Made by a program: the position numbers and the translations under genes. A stretch of 64,000 bases of DNA, from contig JAXCGZ010003869.1 in NCBI GenBank assembly GCA_037179515.1, forward strand, positions 78,501 through 142,500, in the 5' to 3' direction. This DNA is from Halocaridina rubra. Taxonomy: Eukaryota; Arthropoda; Malacostraca; Decapoda; Atyidae. The notes under the pieces were generated by a model, which saw only the letters and a program-made list of their open reading frames with translations, did no database searches and had not been told where the DNA came from. This document shows positions 1-12,810 of the stretch, piece by piece (the stretch's first letter is position 1; the number at the start of each line of letters is the position of its first letter).

Positions 1-212
1 TTCTCTTGCGCCTGAATTCCCATGATTACTATCTCTTATGTGCGATGTACACAATCGATTTTATGACTTCTAGTGTACTCATATAATTTTCCTAATAAAC
101 CTTAATTCTATTGGGCTATATACTACAGCATTTACAATGTTCTCTACACCTATATTTATGCGAGTGACAGTAAACTCCTTAAACTTATTTTAATAGTAAT
201 ATATACTTCAAC
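1..212. other. no feature seen
   Basis: AT-rich sequence without recognisable coding or repeat structure. Confidence 0.5.
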
Positions 213-2985
213 TTTTTTTTTGTAAGAGTGTGACACTGAGACATGTATGAAAATAGCCCTCTTCAGGCCAGGGCACGAGACACATTAAGACAAACAAAAA
301 GTAGAAGGTTAAGGACAACACAGAAATAAGGAAATTATATACAGTAGGGAAGGGACAGGCTGAAAGACTACTCGAAGTAATAAGGGACTAGAGATAAGGC
401 AGGATTAGGCCCTGATATGACGATAGATCTGCTTTTTGAAGGGAGATAAGTTGTAAGAATTATAAAGACAGAAGGAGGAAGAGAGTTCCAGAGTCTGGAG
501 GTAGATGTGAGGAAACAGTTGCTGCACCGACCAGTCTGCGAGGTACAAATCTCCACACAGCACCTGTGAGACAAGGCTGCTTGGCAATTATTATGTGGCC
601 TTGGCAGTGGGGGAGGGATGCAACTCATCAGAGCAGCTATGGAAATAGTAGTGACGGAAAAGAGAAAGGGATGATATCTTATGGCGAAGGGAAAGAGAAT
701 TCAGATTAAAAGTAATAGAAGGGTCATTAATGAGTCTGATTGCCTTAGATTCAACCCTGTCAAGGAGATAAGTTATTTGAAGAATTCCCAGATGTGTGAA
801 CAGTATTCTAAGCAGGACGGATAACACCTTTATAGATTTTAAGTATATGGTGAGAGGAAAACTAATGCCAAAATCAAAACAGTCCCTAATTTTTTGGATG
901 CATATTCAGAAATTTGGATTATATGACAAGTTAGAGGTTATCTGGATTCCTAATATGTTGATAAAATTAAGACGGTAAATTTCTTTAGTTTCAAAGAAAA
1001 TAGGGTTAATCAGGAGGAGAAAATAAAGAGATCCCCAGAAACTGTCTTGGAGGCCTTAAATTTAACAAAATTTTGGGTTCTCCACTCAGATACCCTCTGC
1101 AAATCCGAGTTAAGAGTAGAAGAAATAGTGATACGAGACTGATTATGAGTAGCAAATGAAGGTTGTGAAGAGAATGGAGAGGAAAAATGATGAGTAGAAT
1201 CATCGGCAAAGGGGTGGAGAAGAGAGGAGGAAGGGGACCAAAGAAGATCGTTCATGAAGAAAAGGAACAGAGCCCTGTGGAATACCACTGGTAACAGGGA
1301 ATGAGCTAGATGTTGCATCATCAACAACTACAGATAGTAAATGGTCCGAAAGAAAACTGGAAATCAGAGAACAGAGAGAAGGGGTAAAACCATAAACAGG
1401 GAGGCCAATAGAGCCTTGTCCCAGACTGTCAAAAGCCCTAGAGATATTAAGGGCAACGACAAAGGATTTGCCATAGTTCCTCAAAGAAAATAACTACACA
1501 TGTGTAAGGTAGAACAGGTCACCAGTGGATATTGCATTGTGGAAGCTGTACTATTGATTGGAGATGAGCAATTTAGACTCAAGACTTTTGAAGAACTTAG
1601 AATTGAGCATAGATTTGAATACTTTAGCGATAGCTGGGGTTAGTCCAATAGGTCGGTAGGTGGAAGGAATAGAGCAGTCACTCTTCTTAGGAATAGGCTG
1701 AACTAGAGCTTGCTTCCAAGATGAAGGATAGACATTGTTGATAGAATGAGGTGGTAAAGACGGCAAAGCTCGGGAGCCAGTTCATCTGCAAACTCCTTAA
1801 GGATCCTTGCAGGGATACCATTGGATCTGGATGCCTTATTCATCTTTTGAGAGCAAAGAACCTTATTGAGTTTGCGTGAAGAACAAGGGAGGGCAGAGGG
1901 TTAGAGAGGGGTCAAGTACGAGGAACAGGTGCACTGGAATCGTTTACAGAAAAATGAGAGCCAAAGAGAGTGGCTTTGTCATTGGGAGACTAAGCTATGG
2001 AACCATTAGAATGAATGAGAGGGGGAATGCTTGAGTTACAGAAGTTTTTGGAGAGGTTTTTGGCTAAGGACCAGAAGCATTTGTCATTGGGAGAGGAGTT
2101 AAGGCCATCAACATTAATTTTAAAGAAGGATGCTGTAGAGTCATAGCTACAATAAGAGCAGAGCAAGTTATATCAGGAGATGCTTGGTATGACCAATGTG
2201 CCCGATTCCTGGCCTGAATACGCATGGAGCAGGCATAGTCAATCCAAGGACTAGGGGGAGAAAAAGTTTCTATAGAGGAGGGGATAGACACCTCCATTCC
2301 CGAGGTTATGATCCCGGCAACTTTTAGGGCTAACTGACCAGGGTTGTGGGTCCGAAAGCAGTAGTCAGGCCATGGAAAATCAGAGGGAGTTACGCAAATC
2401 ATTGCTTGGGTATGCTTAAAGTGCCAAAGGCTGTGCTGAGTAGGAGGAATTATTGAATGGGGAGCGAGAATGGAAGAGCTTGAGATCACAGAGTGGTCAG
2501 ATTTGCCAATTGGGGAAAACATAGAATAATAGTAAATTGAAGTATTAGAAGTAAGAAATAAGTCAAGAGTGTTAACTGCATGTTCGTGGCGATTGGGAAC
2601 ATGAGTAGGATGTTTGATGATCTGCTCCAGATCATGAGTAATAGAGAAAGCAAGGGCTTCACTTCCTCCCTCATCAGTGAGAGAAAAAGTAAGCCACTTA
2701 CTGTGATGTACATTGAAGTCCCCAATTAGAAAACTTCAGTATGTGGGTGAGAAGATACCAAGGATTCATGGTAAGAGGACAGATATTAAAAAAAATGACA
2801 CAGAGTCAGTGGAGTTATGAAAACAGTAGCAGAAGCAGAGAAATATAGTAGTAGTAGAGAGATAGATCTTCTGCTAGGTAACATCAGAGTCAGGAGATTC
2901 AAGGTCCATGAGTCTTGCAGTAAGAACCTTTCACTTACAAACAACGCTTTCCCTTCTCCATACCTCTCAGTTCTCATTATTCTGA
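213..2985 (-). pseudogene. LINE family alpha, copy 1 (decayed non-LTR retrotransposon)
   Basis: Read on the minus strand from 2985: endonuclease-like part (about 2940-2064), reverse transcriptase (about 1770-1000), C-terminal region (827-368), and a 3' UTR ending in CAGTGTCACACTC then an A run at 213-221. RT pieces seen: YRPIGLTPAIAKVFKSMLNS, ISRAFDSL, TSGIPQGS, FADDS. C-terminal hallmarks are LLDRVESKAIRLINDPS, RCCVEICTSQTGR and RLWNSLPPSVF. Many frameshifts and stops; not functional. Three other copies in this window define the family. The clade (Jockey/I/CR1 group) is not settled by eye. Confidence 0.8.
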
Positions 2986-4303
2986 AACCTCTGGAAAAAG
3001 CTGTAAACTATACTATTTAGTTCTTCACTTGATTTTATCTCTGTGACGGCTATTGTATATACCTTCCTGTCGTGATTCCTATCCTTTCTTCTTCTGCCTT
3101 ACTGACTAGCTCAGCAACTTGAATTCACAGTAACCTTAATATTGTTATATACCTTAGTTTCCTTACATTTTCTTCATCACCCCTTTGATTGGAGAAATCT
3201 TGAAAAAAAAAATTCTCATCTCCTTTTCATATTTCCCTTATTTCAGTTTACAGCTTCCTGTAACCAAGTTTTATGTTTTTCCATCCCTTTCTATGTTCTT
3301 TAAGGTCGAATGAACATTCCTGTATTCTTGACTGTATTATATATTATTTGCTGTCTACAGTTATTCTTTACATATGTTTTCTCTAACTAAGGTTATCTTC
3401 ATTATTCTTGACATTCCCTCTCCAGTTTACTTACCACATCAATGAATGTATACAATATTATCTGGACCACATAATACTCCCAAGATTCCTTATCAGCTCT
3501 AAAACTGTAGTTTTATTATATTCTTGACTCCCTTGCCATGTTGCCTCACATATGCCTGAGATTATAACTGACTTCTCTTTATTAAGTACCTGTTTGATCA
3601 AAGGGCCTACTCTCTAAATCTTACCATCTTTCATGTTTTCTATTACATATTCCTTGTAATCAGCCATATCCACATATTCCAGTACCATTTCTTTCACTGC
3701 CATTTCTTTTTACTGCATCTGCAACATTTTTGTAGTATTCTGATGGTCTGTCAGCTCCAACAAATCTCTTTTAAGCTCTTTAGTATTTAACTTTTTTGGA
3801 CTTTCCAATATGTTATATCATCTCTCAGAGCTTAGATATTTATTAGCATTCAGTTCCTTACAGCTATCACCCAACTCTTTGTTACTATCCTCTTGTTTGA
3901 AAATTCAAATTTCCAGATCCTTCTTTTCTCCTTTAAGCCTTTTTATTTTTTTTTTAAAGTCTTTTCTCCCTTTCTGATTTTATATATTTTTTCAGAGACA
4001 TCTATTTTACCTTTCTTCACTCTTAAGATTTTTTATTTCTTTCCGTGTTTTGCATATTCTCATCCAAACTTTAAAACTCCTGAAAGTTCTTTGAACTCTT
4101 TATCACTTCTGAATGGCTACACCTTCTCTTGGAGTCCCTCTCTTACTCCTTCCTTGGCCGTGGTGGGGGGGGACACATCTGTCTTTCTTGTAGGAGTCAT
4201 ATCTGGGACTGAATGTCTTTCAAACTAATCATTTTACACAGATTTACTTTAGCCTCTCAAGAATGGAAATTTAAATATTTTTTCCATAAATGTTGAGCTA
4301 GCA
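2986..4303. other. unassigned AT/CT-rich sequence
   Basis: No ORF with family features. May contain the decayed 5' part of LINE alpha copy 1, but I cannot align it to copy 3. Confidence 0.4.
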
Positions 4304-4670
4304 CAGTGGTTCTTAACCTTTTTTGCGTAGCACCCACTTTCAGGTATTTGCTTAGGCCAATGCCCCCCTTCATTTGGGAAGGACAGGAAATGTGAATAAA
4401 TTTATTTTATGTGGATACTAAAATAATTTTACTAAAGAAGTGTAAGATTTAAAACTTAAATTTTTTCAACATGCAGTCTTCAATGTTAAGCATTGTTTTA
4501 TTTAAGTAATATAACAGCCGTCATGTATAATAGAATTGCTATTAAAGGAAAAAAAATAATTTTATTATGTTAGCTTGCCGCCCCATCTCATTGTCCCCAA
4601 GAACTTATTACCCCCTTCATCAAGCCCACCGCTGCCCTTGGGGAGCTATCTCCCAGGTTAAGAACCACTG
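4304..4670. mobile_element. hAT-type MITE
   Basis: 367 bp bounded by inverted repeats: CAGTGGTTCTTAACCTTTT on the left and the complement of AGGTTAAGAACCACTG on the right. Flanking 8-bp duplications AGCTAGCA (4296-4303) and ATCTAGCA (4671-4678) differ at one base. CAGTGGTTCT ends and 8-bp duplications are typical of hAT elements. No coding capacity. Confidence 0.75.
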
Positions 4671-5226
4671 ATCTAGCAATACATTACTTGCTGTTCTGTT
4701 CACTCAGATGCCTCGTGAACTTAAGATAGCCTATCAGTCATGAGACTCTTGACAGCTCTTCACTGATAATTCCGTCCATTTAATCTCATACACCTTCTCA
4801 CTTTATATTTACCTTTAATAAGGGTAAATACCTATCCTAAGAAATTTCATAAACATGGGACTCACAACCAATGCAAGACGGCAGCACTCGCTCGCAGAGG
4901 ATAGATGGGAGATCTTTGTTCTTATTGTATTTATTATTTGGCTGTTGGTAATAACATAACAACATTCATATACACTCAGTTCGCTTTTTACACGTGTTTA
5001 AAATAGGCGAAATTGGAATAACGCCCCCAAAAATAATAGTATGAAACTGCAAAATACAGGAATAACCCCCCCCCAAGAAATTCGAAAAAAAAATTCTCAT
5101 TTTAGTAAATAATCAACTACCTCGGAGGCACTTTTCTGTTATACTGCCATGTGTTTCAGTGTCTCTTTACCCAGCATACTGCGTGGATATATCGCTTGTT
5201 CTAACTGTGTTTGTGTTAAGGTTTGT
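4671..5226. other. unassigned sequence before the satellite
   Basis: Contains a C8-9 run near 5068 and GC-richer stretches that lead into the satellite; no gene recognised. Confidence 0.4.
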
Positions 5227-6040
5227 ATATCATCAGGGAAAAAGCATGCGATAGCACTTCAGCTGACACGGAGGCGGCAAAATGTTTGCATATAGAGGTT
5301 CGTTCTCCCGCCTCCTACTCCTCTTCTACCGCTTAATGCTATCATATATTATGGAGAGAATGGAAAAAATGCATTAAAAACAAACAGCAAATAAACTTGC
5401 CATATAATATCGTCAGGGAAAAATTGTGCAAGATTACATTGGCTGATACGAAGGCGGCAAAACGTTTGCAGATAGAGGTTCGTTCTCCTGCATCCTCCTC
5501 CTCTTCTACCGCTTAATGCGATCGGATATTATGGAGAGAATGAAAAAAAAGCATTAAGAACAAACAACAAACAAGCTTGCCATATAATATCGTCAGGGAA
5601 AAAGCGTGCGACTGTGCATCAGCTGATATGGAGGCGGCAAAACGCATGCTGGTAGAGGTTTGTTCTCCCGAATCCTCCTCCTCTTCTACCACTTAATGCA
5701 ACTGGATATTATGGAGAGATTGGGAAAAAAAGCATTAAGAACAAACAGCAAACAAACTTGCCATGTAATATCGTCAGGGAAAAAGCGTGTGAGAGTGCAT
5801 CAGCTGATACGGAGGCGGCAAAACGTTTGCAGATAGAGGTTCGTTCTCCCGCATCCTCCTCCTCTTCTGCTGCTTAATGCGATTAGATATTATGGAGAGA
5901 ATGGAAAAAAAGCGTTAAAAACAAACAGCAAACAAACTTACCATATAATATCATCAGGGAAAAAGTGTGTGAGAGCAAAAACGTTTGCAGATAGAGGTTC
6001 ATTCTTCTGCATCCTCCTCCTCTTCTTCCGCTTAAGTTAC
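5227..6040. repeat. satellite-like tandem array, 180-bp unit
   Basis: Units begin with ATATCRTCAGGGAAAAA at 5227, 5407, 5587, 5768 and 5948, giving a period of 180-181 bp. Each carries GGAGGCGGCAAAACG, GATAGAGGTTCGTTCTC, a CTCCTCCTCTTCTACC run and GGATATTATGGAGAGA. The last unit is shortened. A partial copy recurs at about 6383-6450. Confidence 0.9.
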
Positions 6041-6042
6041 AC

Positions 6043-6939
<897 letters not shown>

Positions 6940-7024
6940 CAACCGAATTATGAACATAATCCTACCCTTGTATTACTGTATGTATTATTTTACTGTACTG
7001 TATTATTACATTATTAATACTGTA

Positions 7025-7196
7025 TACAGTACTATATGTTTTTTGTGGTAGTTAAGTGTCTTTATCCTAATTCTTGTACAGTACTGCATAGCTATGTATT
7101 TACTGTACAGTGCTTTTTTACCTAAACACAATTTACGAATTCTACTTAGGAACAGACTTCTGGAACCTAACTTGTTCATAAGTAGGGCAGTGTCTG
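7025..7196. mobile_element. MITE fragment (right half), GTACTGTACAG family
   Basis: Runs parallel to 13690-13855: GTGGTAGTTAAGTGTCTTTA, TACCTAAACACAA, AGACTTCTGGAACCTAAC, ending AGTGTCTG just before TA. The left half is absent. Confidence 0.6.
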
Positions 7197-7868
7197 TACT
7201 GTGTATTCTACATAGCACATATACTGAACTGCTTGAATAGCCAAAATACCATGCTGTGTTGTACTGTTAATAATAACAATAATAATAAAGATGCACTGAA
7301 AAGTCATGACTGTATTTTTGTGTCCACAACATACAAATGGTATTGCTTGAGTGCAGAATAAGTTGTTCTGAAATTCTTTGAGTAATAGCATGTTGACCTT
7401 GGTGGGCAAAAATGGGAGAATAGTCGGCATCCGAATTGTACTAGAACTGACACTGTTAACCACTTGATCATTTTAATCATGTTTTTGGCAAAAGGAACCT
7501 AGGTAATGAAATATGGCCAGGGCCAATGAAACAAACAGATTAGTGGCCTAAGCCACTTGCCTTTAAAAATGAAGACATATATAGCTGGGAACTAAATATT
7601 TTTTTAATTCCTTACGATTCTCTCACTCAACTGCAGCACAGGATATTACTATGACTGGTTTTGATTTTGAGAAGACGAAATCTTTAATTTACAGAAGTCT
7701 TACAGAATGATATACTTCACCTCTCATAGTCACAATAATTTTTCTTATGCCTTTTATAAACCATCATCAGCCATTATGAATCTCCATAGTTGTGCCTTAT
7801 CACGTGACTGACCACACATTCTAGCCCAACTGTTTTTCTGTTTACATCCTACCTAGAGCTGTAGTTAG

Positions 7869-10390
7869 AACAAACAAACAAACAAACAAAAACATTTATT
7901 TCCATTTTGTACAATGGTTATTCAACATTAATAGTACTTATAAGCAGACATGTAATTAAACTAATAAATAAGAGGGTTAGACATATAGTTAAATTAAATG
8001 TAGCTTTCATAGAAAATAATAATGCTGTAATAAAAATGTTAACAATAATGTTAATAATAAAGTAGTAATAAGGCCACTAGATACAGAATCGTTATTATTG
8101 GCATCATTTCCATATTTGTTTCCTTACAATGAGAATAATTAGTTCTTAATGAGCAGCAACTATTTGTCCAAAAGAAAACTATATAGTTTGCCTTTGAAAG
8201 CTGTGAAGGAGGATGCATTTTTAAGATGCTCTGGAATATTATTCCAGAGTGTTGGCCCTTTGATAGTGATCATCTTTGAACCTGCTTCTGTGTTTGTTCT
8301 GTGAATAAAGAGCTCACTGCTCTGTCTTGTGTTGGTTCCCCTCATATCCCTGACTGTTTTTAAATCAAATAGCCAGCTAGGATAATGATGGTCCAAAATT
8401 TTGAATACAAAAACATAAATAGCATAAGCGACCTTATTTTCTGCCCGCAGCCACCCAAGTTTATTGAGAGCTGGTGTGATGTGGTCATATTTTCTTATTC
8501 CTCCCAGGGCAACTCGAGCTGCAAAATTAATAAGCTTCTGTATTCTGTTTATCTGAGTCTTAGTGGTAGCTCCCCAAACAGTTGTGCAGTAATTAATGTG
8601 ACTTAGGGCTAGAGATTCAACAACAGTTATTCGAGTGGTAGTCTCAAAATTGTCTTTTATACGTGATAAGCACATTAATGTTCCTGTAACCTTTTTGCAT
8701 ACTTTATCTATGTGGGAATCAAACAACATGTGGTTATCAAAGTGAATTCCTAGGTTTTTGACTGTTTTGCTAGGTGTGATAATACTGTTGCAAAAATTAA
8801 TTGTTGTTTTCTGGAATTTGTGCTATGTGGAACCTTGAACCAATAAATATGCACTGTAATTTACTTTCGTTACTTAACAGCCCAATTTCTTGGAAATAGG
8901 TTTTAATTTTTGACAGAGTGTTTTCTGTTCTTAAAGTTAGCTCTGGGAGATTATTAATATCACCACTAAGGAGTAGTTGAGTGTCATCTGCATATTGTAC
9001 GACTAGACAGTCAAAAATGAAAGAAGATAGATCATTTACGTAAATGGAGAAGAGGGTAGGACCAAGTACTGATCCCTGTGGAACACCAAATGATACATTT
9101 TTTGGCACAGAGATAATGTTGTTAAGACGTATGGACTGTTTATGATTAGATAGATACTCGCTAAACCAGCTTGGATCAATATTTAAGTTAATACATTTAC
9201 TTAAAAGAATTTCATGGTTTACACTGTCGAAGGCTTTTGTTAAGTCTAATAATACAAGCAAAGATATTTTTTTCATATCTATATTATTATATATACTATT
9301 CGTAACTTTAAGCAGTGCAGTTTCCGTCGAGAGTTTTGGTCTGAAACCATGTTGGTTAATCGTTAATAGTCTATTTGATTCTAAATATGACATAAGTTGG
9401 CATGCAACAATTTTTCCTAATATTTTAGAGAAAATGGGTAGCAGGGAAATGGGACGATAGTTTGTCACATCTTCTCTGTCCCCCTTTTTATGCAGAGGTA
9501 TTACATGTGATATTTTCCAAGTCGGGAAACATTTTAGTAACAATGGAAGTGTTCATAATAGCTAGAATATAGGATGCAATCATGGGTAGAGCATCTTTGA
9601 TAAACTGAAATGGTATACCATCTGAACCATAAGAGCCAGAGTTTCTTAGGCTCTTTATGGTAAGAATTAGGGTAGCACAATCGATAGGATTTATCTTGAA
9701 GTACTCTCTTGTGTTTTCATTGGAAGAATTGTCATTTAAGCAATTACTCATATTCACCGAGTTGATGTTTTCTTGAGTTTTTTCATATGTATTTTTGCCA
9801 ACGTTAGCAAAATAGTTATTAAAGTTATCTGCTTTGTCTTTCAACTCCGTAATGTTTTCATAACTTTCTGAGGTACTCTTTTCATTTGGTATCATGCTTC
9901 TTATCACTTTCCATGTTGCTGCTGTATCATGTCTAGAGTCATTAAATTGTTTTTTGTAAAAGTCTTTTTTACTTACACTGATGAGAGATCTGACACGTTT
10001 CTTTTCTGTTTTATAGCGTTCTCGGAGAGTCATATCATATCTATTCATTTTTAGCTCTTTTTGTATTTGATTTCTGATTTGCATTGCCTCTTTGATGTCA
10101 TTAGTTAGCCAGGGGGCTGAGGGGCGGGTTATTTTTCTTGTTACAATGGGTGCACAACTATCTAAGCATTCAAGGAAGACTTTTGTTAGAATCTCAACCT
10201 GCAAATCGATGTTATCTGTGTATTTAATTCTATTGAGTGCATTTGTGTTGTTGATTAATGTTTCACAAAAGATATCAGGGGAGTAATTTTTTAGACACCG
10301 GAATGTCTTGAGGAGAGGCTTCCTTTTGGGCTTGTTTATGTTTAGCATAGCAATGTTCAGCTCGTGGTCTGCAATTGGGCAGGGTTTGAC
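7869..10390 (-). pseudogene. LINE beta: CR1/L2-like non-LTR retrotransposon, 5'-truncated
   Basis: Three minus-strand ORFs make one protein broken by two frameshifts. 10348-9488 (286 aa) holds the end of the endonuclease (PIADHE just upstream) and the linker, with APWLTNDIKEAM and GSDGIPFQFIK. 9543-8797 (248 aa) is the RT core: NYRPISLLPIFSKILGKI, LDLTKAFDSVNHEI, FGVPQGSVLGPTLFSIYVND, QYADDTQLLL. 8729-8160 (189 aa) is the C-terminal domain: YCTTVWGATTKTQINRIQKL, TLWNNIPEHLKN. The endonuclease is otherwise missing. The 3' end has GGAAATAAATG and then (TTTG)n at 7870-7890. The ORFs are otherwise well preserved, so the copy is fairly young. The catalytic box (YADD) is intact. Confidence 0.88.
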
Positions 10391-11509
10391 TACTTACTTC
10401 TCTTGTGCCATCTTACCTGAATGTTAGCCTTTGCAGCTTACCTCTATTGCCTCCCCTGCTGTATTAGCACCTGTTAACTAACTTCTTTAAAAAAAGAAAA
10501 AAAAAAACCCTCTGAATTAACATTATATAAAATTAGTGTTATTGCTTGCTCTAATGATTATATCCACTGTCCCCCCACTACATACAACAAGCATGACATT
10601 GTCTCCTGCTGTGTTTGTGAAAAAAAATGTGTATATAAATATCCTTAATGGAAATCATTAAAGAGGAGATAATAAAGAATAATGTTGTCTTTTATTACTA
10701 AAAAATATGGGTACAAGATTAACTATATGTATAGGGGGACCCCATTATTCATCGCCTCGCTTTTCATTGTTCCACTCATTCGTCATCAACATTTTGAGGG
10801 AATTACAAAAAATTTCCCTGCTGTTTTGTTTATTCGATAGTTAATGGCACTAATGATGTTTATTGTCAGGCGCTAATTTTGAAAGAGAGAGAGAGAGAGA
10901 GAGCTCTTCTTTGTGTTTAATAATAACAACAACAACAACAATAAAAATAATAATAATAATATAATAGTAATAATTCTTCTTTGTGTTTAATAATAATAAT
11001 AGTAATAATAACAACAACAATAATAATAATAGTAGTAGTAATATCTAAATTGCTAAAACTCCACCTAATGCACCAAAACCCGGTAGTCTGTATTTACCCT
11101 CTCCTCTTCTCGCAGTGTGTACAGTACGTGTTTAGACGCACACATACCTTTGAAAACCGTTGGTAGGAACCCGAGTTCTCTCCCTCTTTATACGTACAGT
11201 ATTATTATTATTATTGCAGCAACAATAACCTAAAGTTTAAGATTTTTTTGTTGCTAGAAAATTCTAGTGTTCATCCTCTTCCACTGCTTAGCTATCCCCT
11301 CTCCCCCAATCATGTCTGCCTCCATGCTGTTGTCAGGAACATTGTGCCATGTTTTTTCCATTACTTATACTATTATTTCATTTCATATTTGTTTTCTTTT
11401 CCTTTATTGCAATTTCTAATTTATATTTACATATTTTTATGTATAACCTCTCCTTTTAAAGTGGTTTGTAACTGAAAGTAATACTTAGATGTCAGATGGA
11501 CAGTCCCTA
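10391..11509. other. unassigned sequence with simple repeats
   Basis: Apart from the AAT/AAC tract I see nothing classifiable. GGGGGACCCC near 10735 looks like a transposon end but has no partner. Confidence 0.4.
10900..11045. repeat. imperfect (AAT)n/(AAC)n low-complexity tract
   Basis: AAT and AAC trinucleotides with a short (GA)n at 10885-10902. CTTCTTTGTGTTTAATAATA occurs twice, once on each side of the first tract. Confidence 0.85.
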
Positions 11510-11818
11510 TTAGACTCCTAATACATTGATTGTAGTAGGGAATATAGTATCGTTATCTGTGTTTCTGCTGTTCATCACGTTTTTGTGGTCCCAATTAGCA
11601 ATGATTAACGGAGACCCCCTGTAACTATATTTCCCAAGATCAACCCTTATCAACATATAACCTTCTTTGAAAATGTTTTTGAAGAGTTTACTTGAAATGT
11701 TATGAATAGAAGAATATCCAGTAGCGTTGGTAAGGATCTCTGTCATATGCAAAAGGCAACCTAATAGAGTTCTTGTGATTGCTAATTCTGCATTCTCATA
11801 CTCTGTACCTTTAATCAA
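11510..11818 (-). other. unidentified 102-codon minus-strand ORF
   Basis: I do not recognise it. Parts such as RVDLGKYSYRGSPLIIANWD read like once-coding sequence rather than AT-rich chance translation, but no family motif is visible and there is no supporting splice context. It may be a fragment of an unrecognised transposon. Confidence 0.2.
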
Positions 11819-11854
11819 TTATCAATACAATTAATTAAGTTGTTTTGACCTGGA

Positions 11855-12290
11855 GTTGCACTGTCTTTCTTGTAGGTTCACTCTGAAACTCAGAAAAGGA
11901 ACAGCAACAGAGGCCAAACTGCCACAACCAACCATTGCTCCTCACAGGGCACAAAAACCTGAAAGAGGCATAAGTCACACGGGTGATCATCTCGTCACAA
12001 CAAAACTCGCAATAGCACAAATTTTTCAACACCGAGAAATGACTTTTTGGTAGTCACTTCTCGAAGACTCCCTGTAGCCGGAGACATTGAAAGATACCCA
12101 GGAAACACATTATGTAAGACACAGCACACAATCTCATATACCACCAACACAACATACACTCTTTGAGAGTTCTGTGGGAGTTCTGCGGGAAAGCCCGGAT
12201 CTGTATTGCCTTCCTAAGGAACTTGTGGCTCTTCTGACTGACAGCTCAAGATTAACAATTATAATGTTCTCTTCATACCCATAGCTAGGT
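11855..12290 (+). mobile_element. LINE gamma deletion derivative (5' end fused to 3' end)
   Basis: The first part (11855-12107) parallels the N-terminal region of LINE gamma at 17773-17496: LRKGTATEAKLPQPT versus LRKVAAKEGKYPQPT, then AGDIERYPGN at 12077-12106, a decayed 2A-like motif. From 12108 on it matches the 3' end of the same family (compare minus strand near 14230-14160 and 46240-46130: AACACATTATG, then CAACATACACT). The internal zinc finger, endonuclease and RT are absent. Confidence 0.6.
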
Positions 12291-12427
12291 TAAGTTTTTT
12301 CATAGGATCTGTCAATGATGGCTACATGTTTTTGACTGCCAGAGGACGAGAAAGGTAGTGAGTTTTAGATTGACCCTTTACTTGAGGCAATTTCCTTCAA
12401 TGTTGTAGGCTGCTCATCTCCAATCAA

Positions 12428-12700
12428 TTAATGACCATTTCTCATGAGATTTGTTCTTATCACTTTTCTTGTTTCATCGTCTGAATCTAACTCACATACT
12501 TGGCTTGTTAAGGAAATTAGCAAGAGGTTTACAGATGTCAACAATATAATTGCTTTTACATGATTATTGAAGATGCTGAGAATGAGATCACTTTTATAGC
12601 ACGATCCACTACTACACAGCCTACCATAGTAAGAGCATAGATAGGCTAAACAGTGAATAAAAGCACCAGTTTGTATCAATGGCATCAAGGTTACAAACAA
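12428..12700 (-). other. unidentified 90-codon minus-strand ORF
   Basis: Contains a hydrophobic stretch (AIILLTSVNLLLISL) followed by CELDSDDETRKVIRTNLMR. No family recognised and no splice or promoter context. Probably a chance ORF or unrecognised repeat remnant. Confidence 0.12.
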
Positions 12701-12810
12701 GAAGCAGGGTGGAGGCCTGCAAAGGTAAGAAGGTTAAGTAAAGTTATGAACATTCACGGATATGAACAAAAATATTCTCATTATCTACCCATGTATTAAA
12801 GTATGTATTA

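Noticed and set aside
3893..4228. Plus-strand ORF of 111 codons
   Set aside because: Phe-rich translation of T-rich DNA with no domain signature or context.
10725..10760. Transposon end GGGGGACCCC near 10735
   Set aside because: No matching inverted end or transposase sequence nearby; may be a chance palindrome or isolated MITE scrap.
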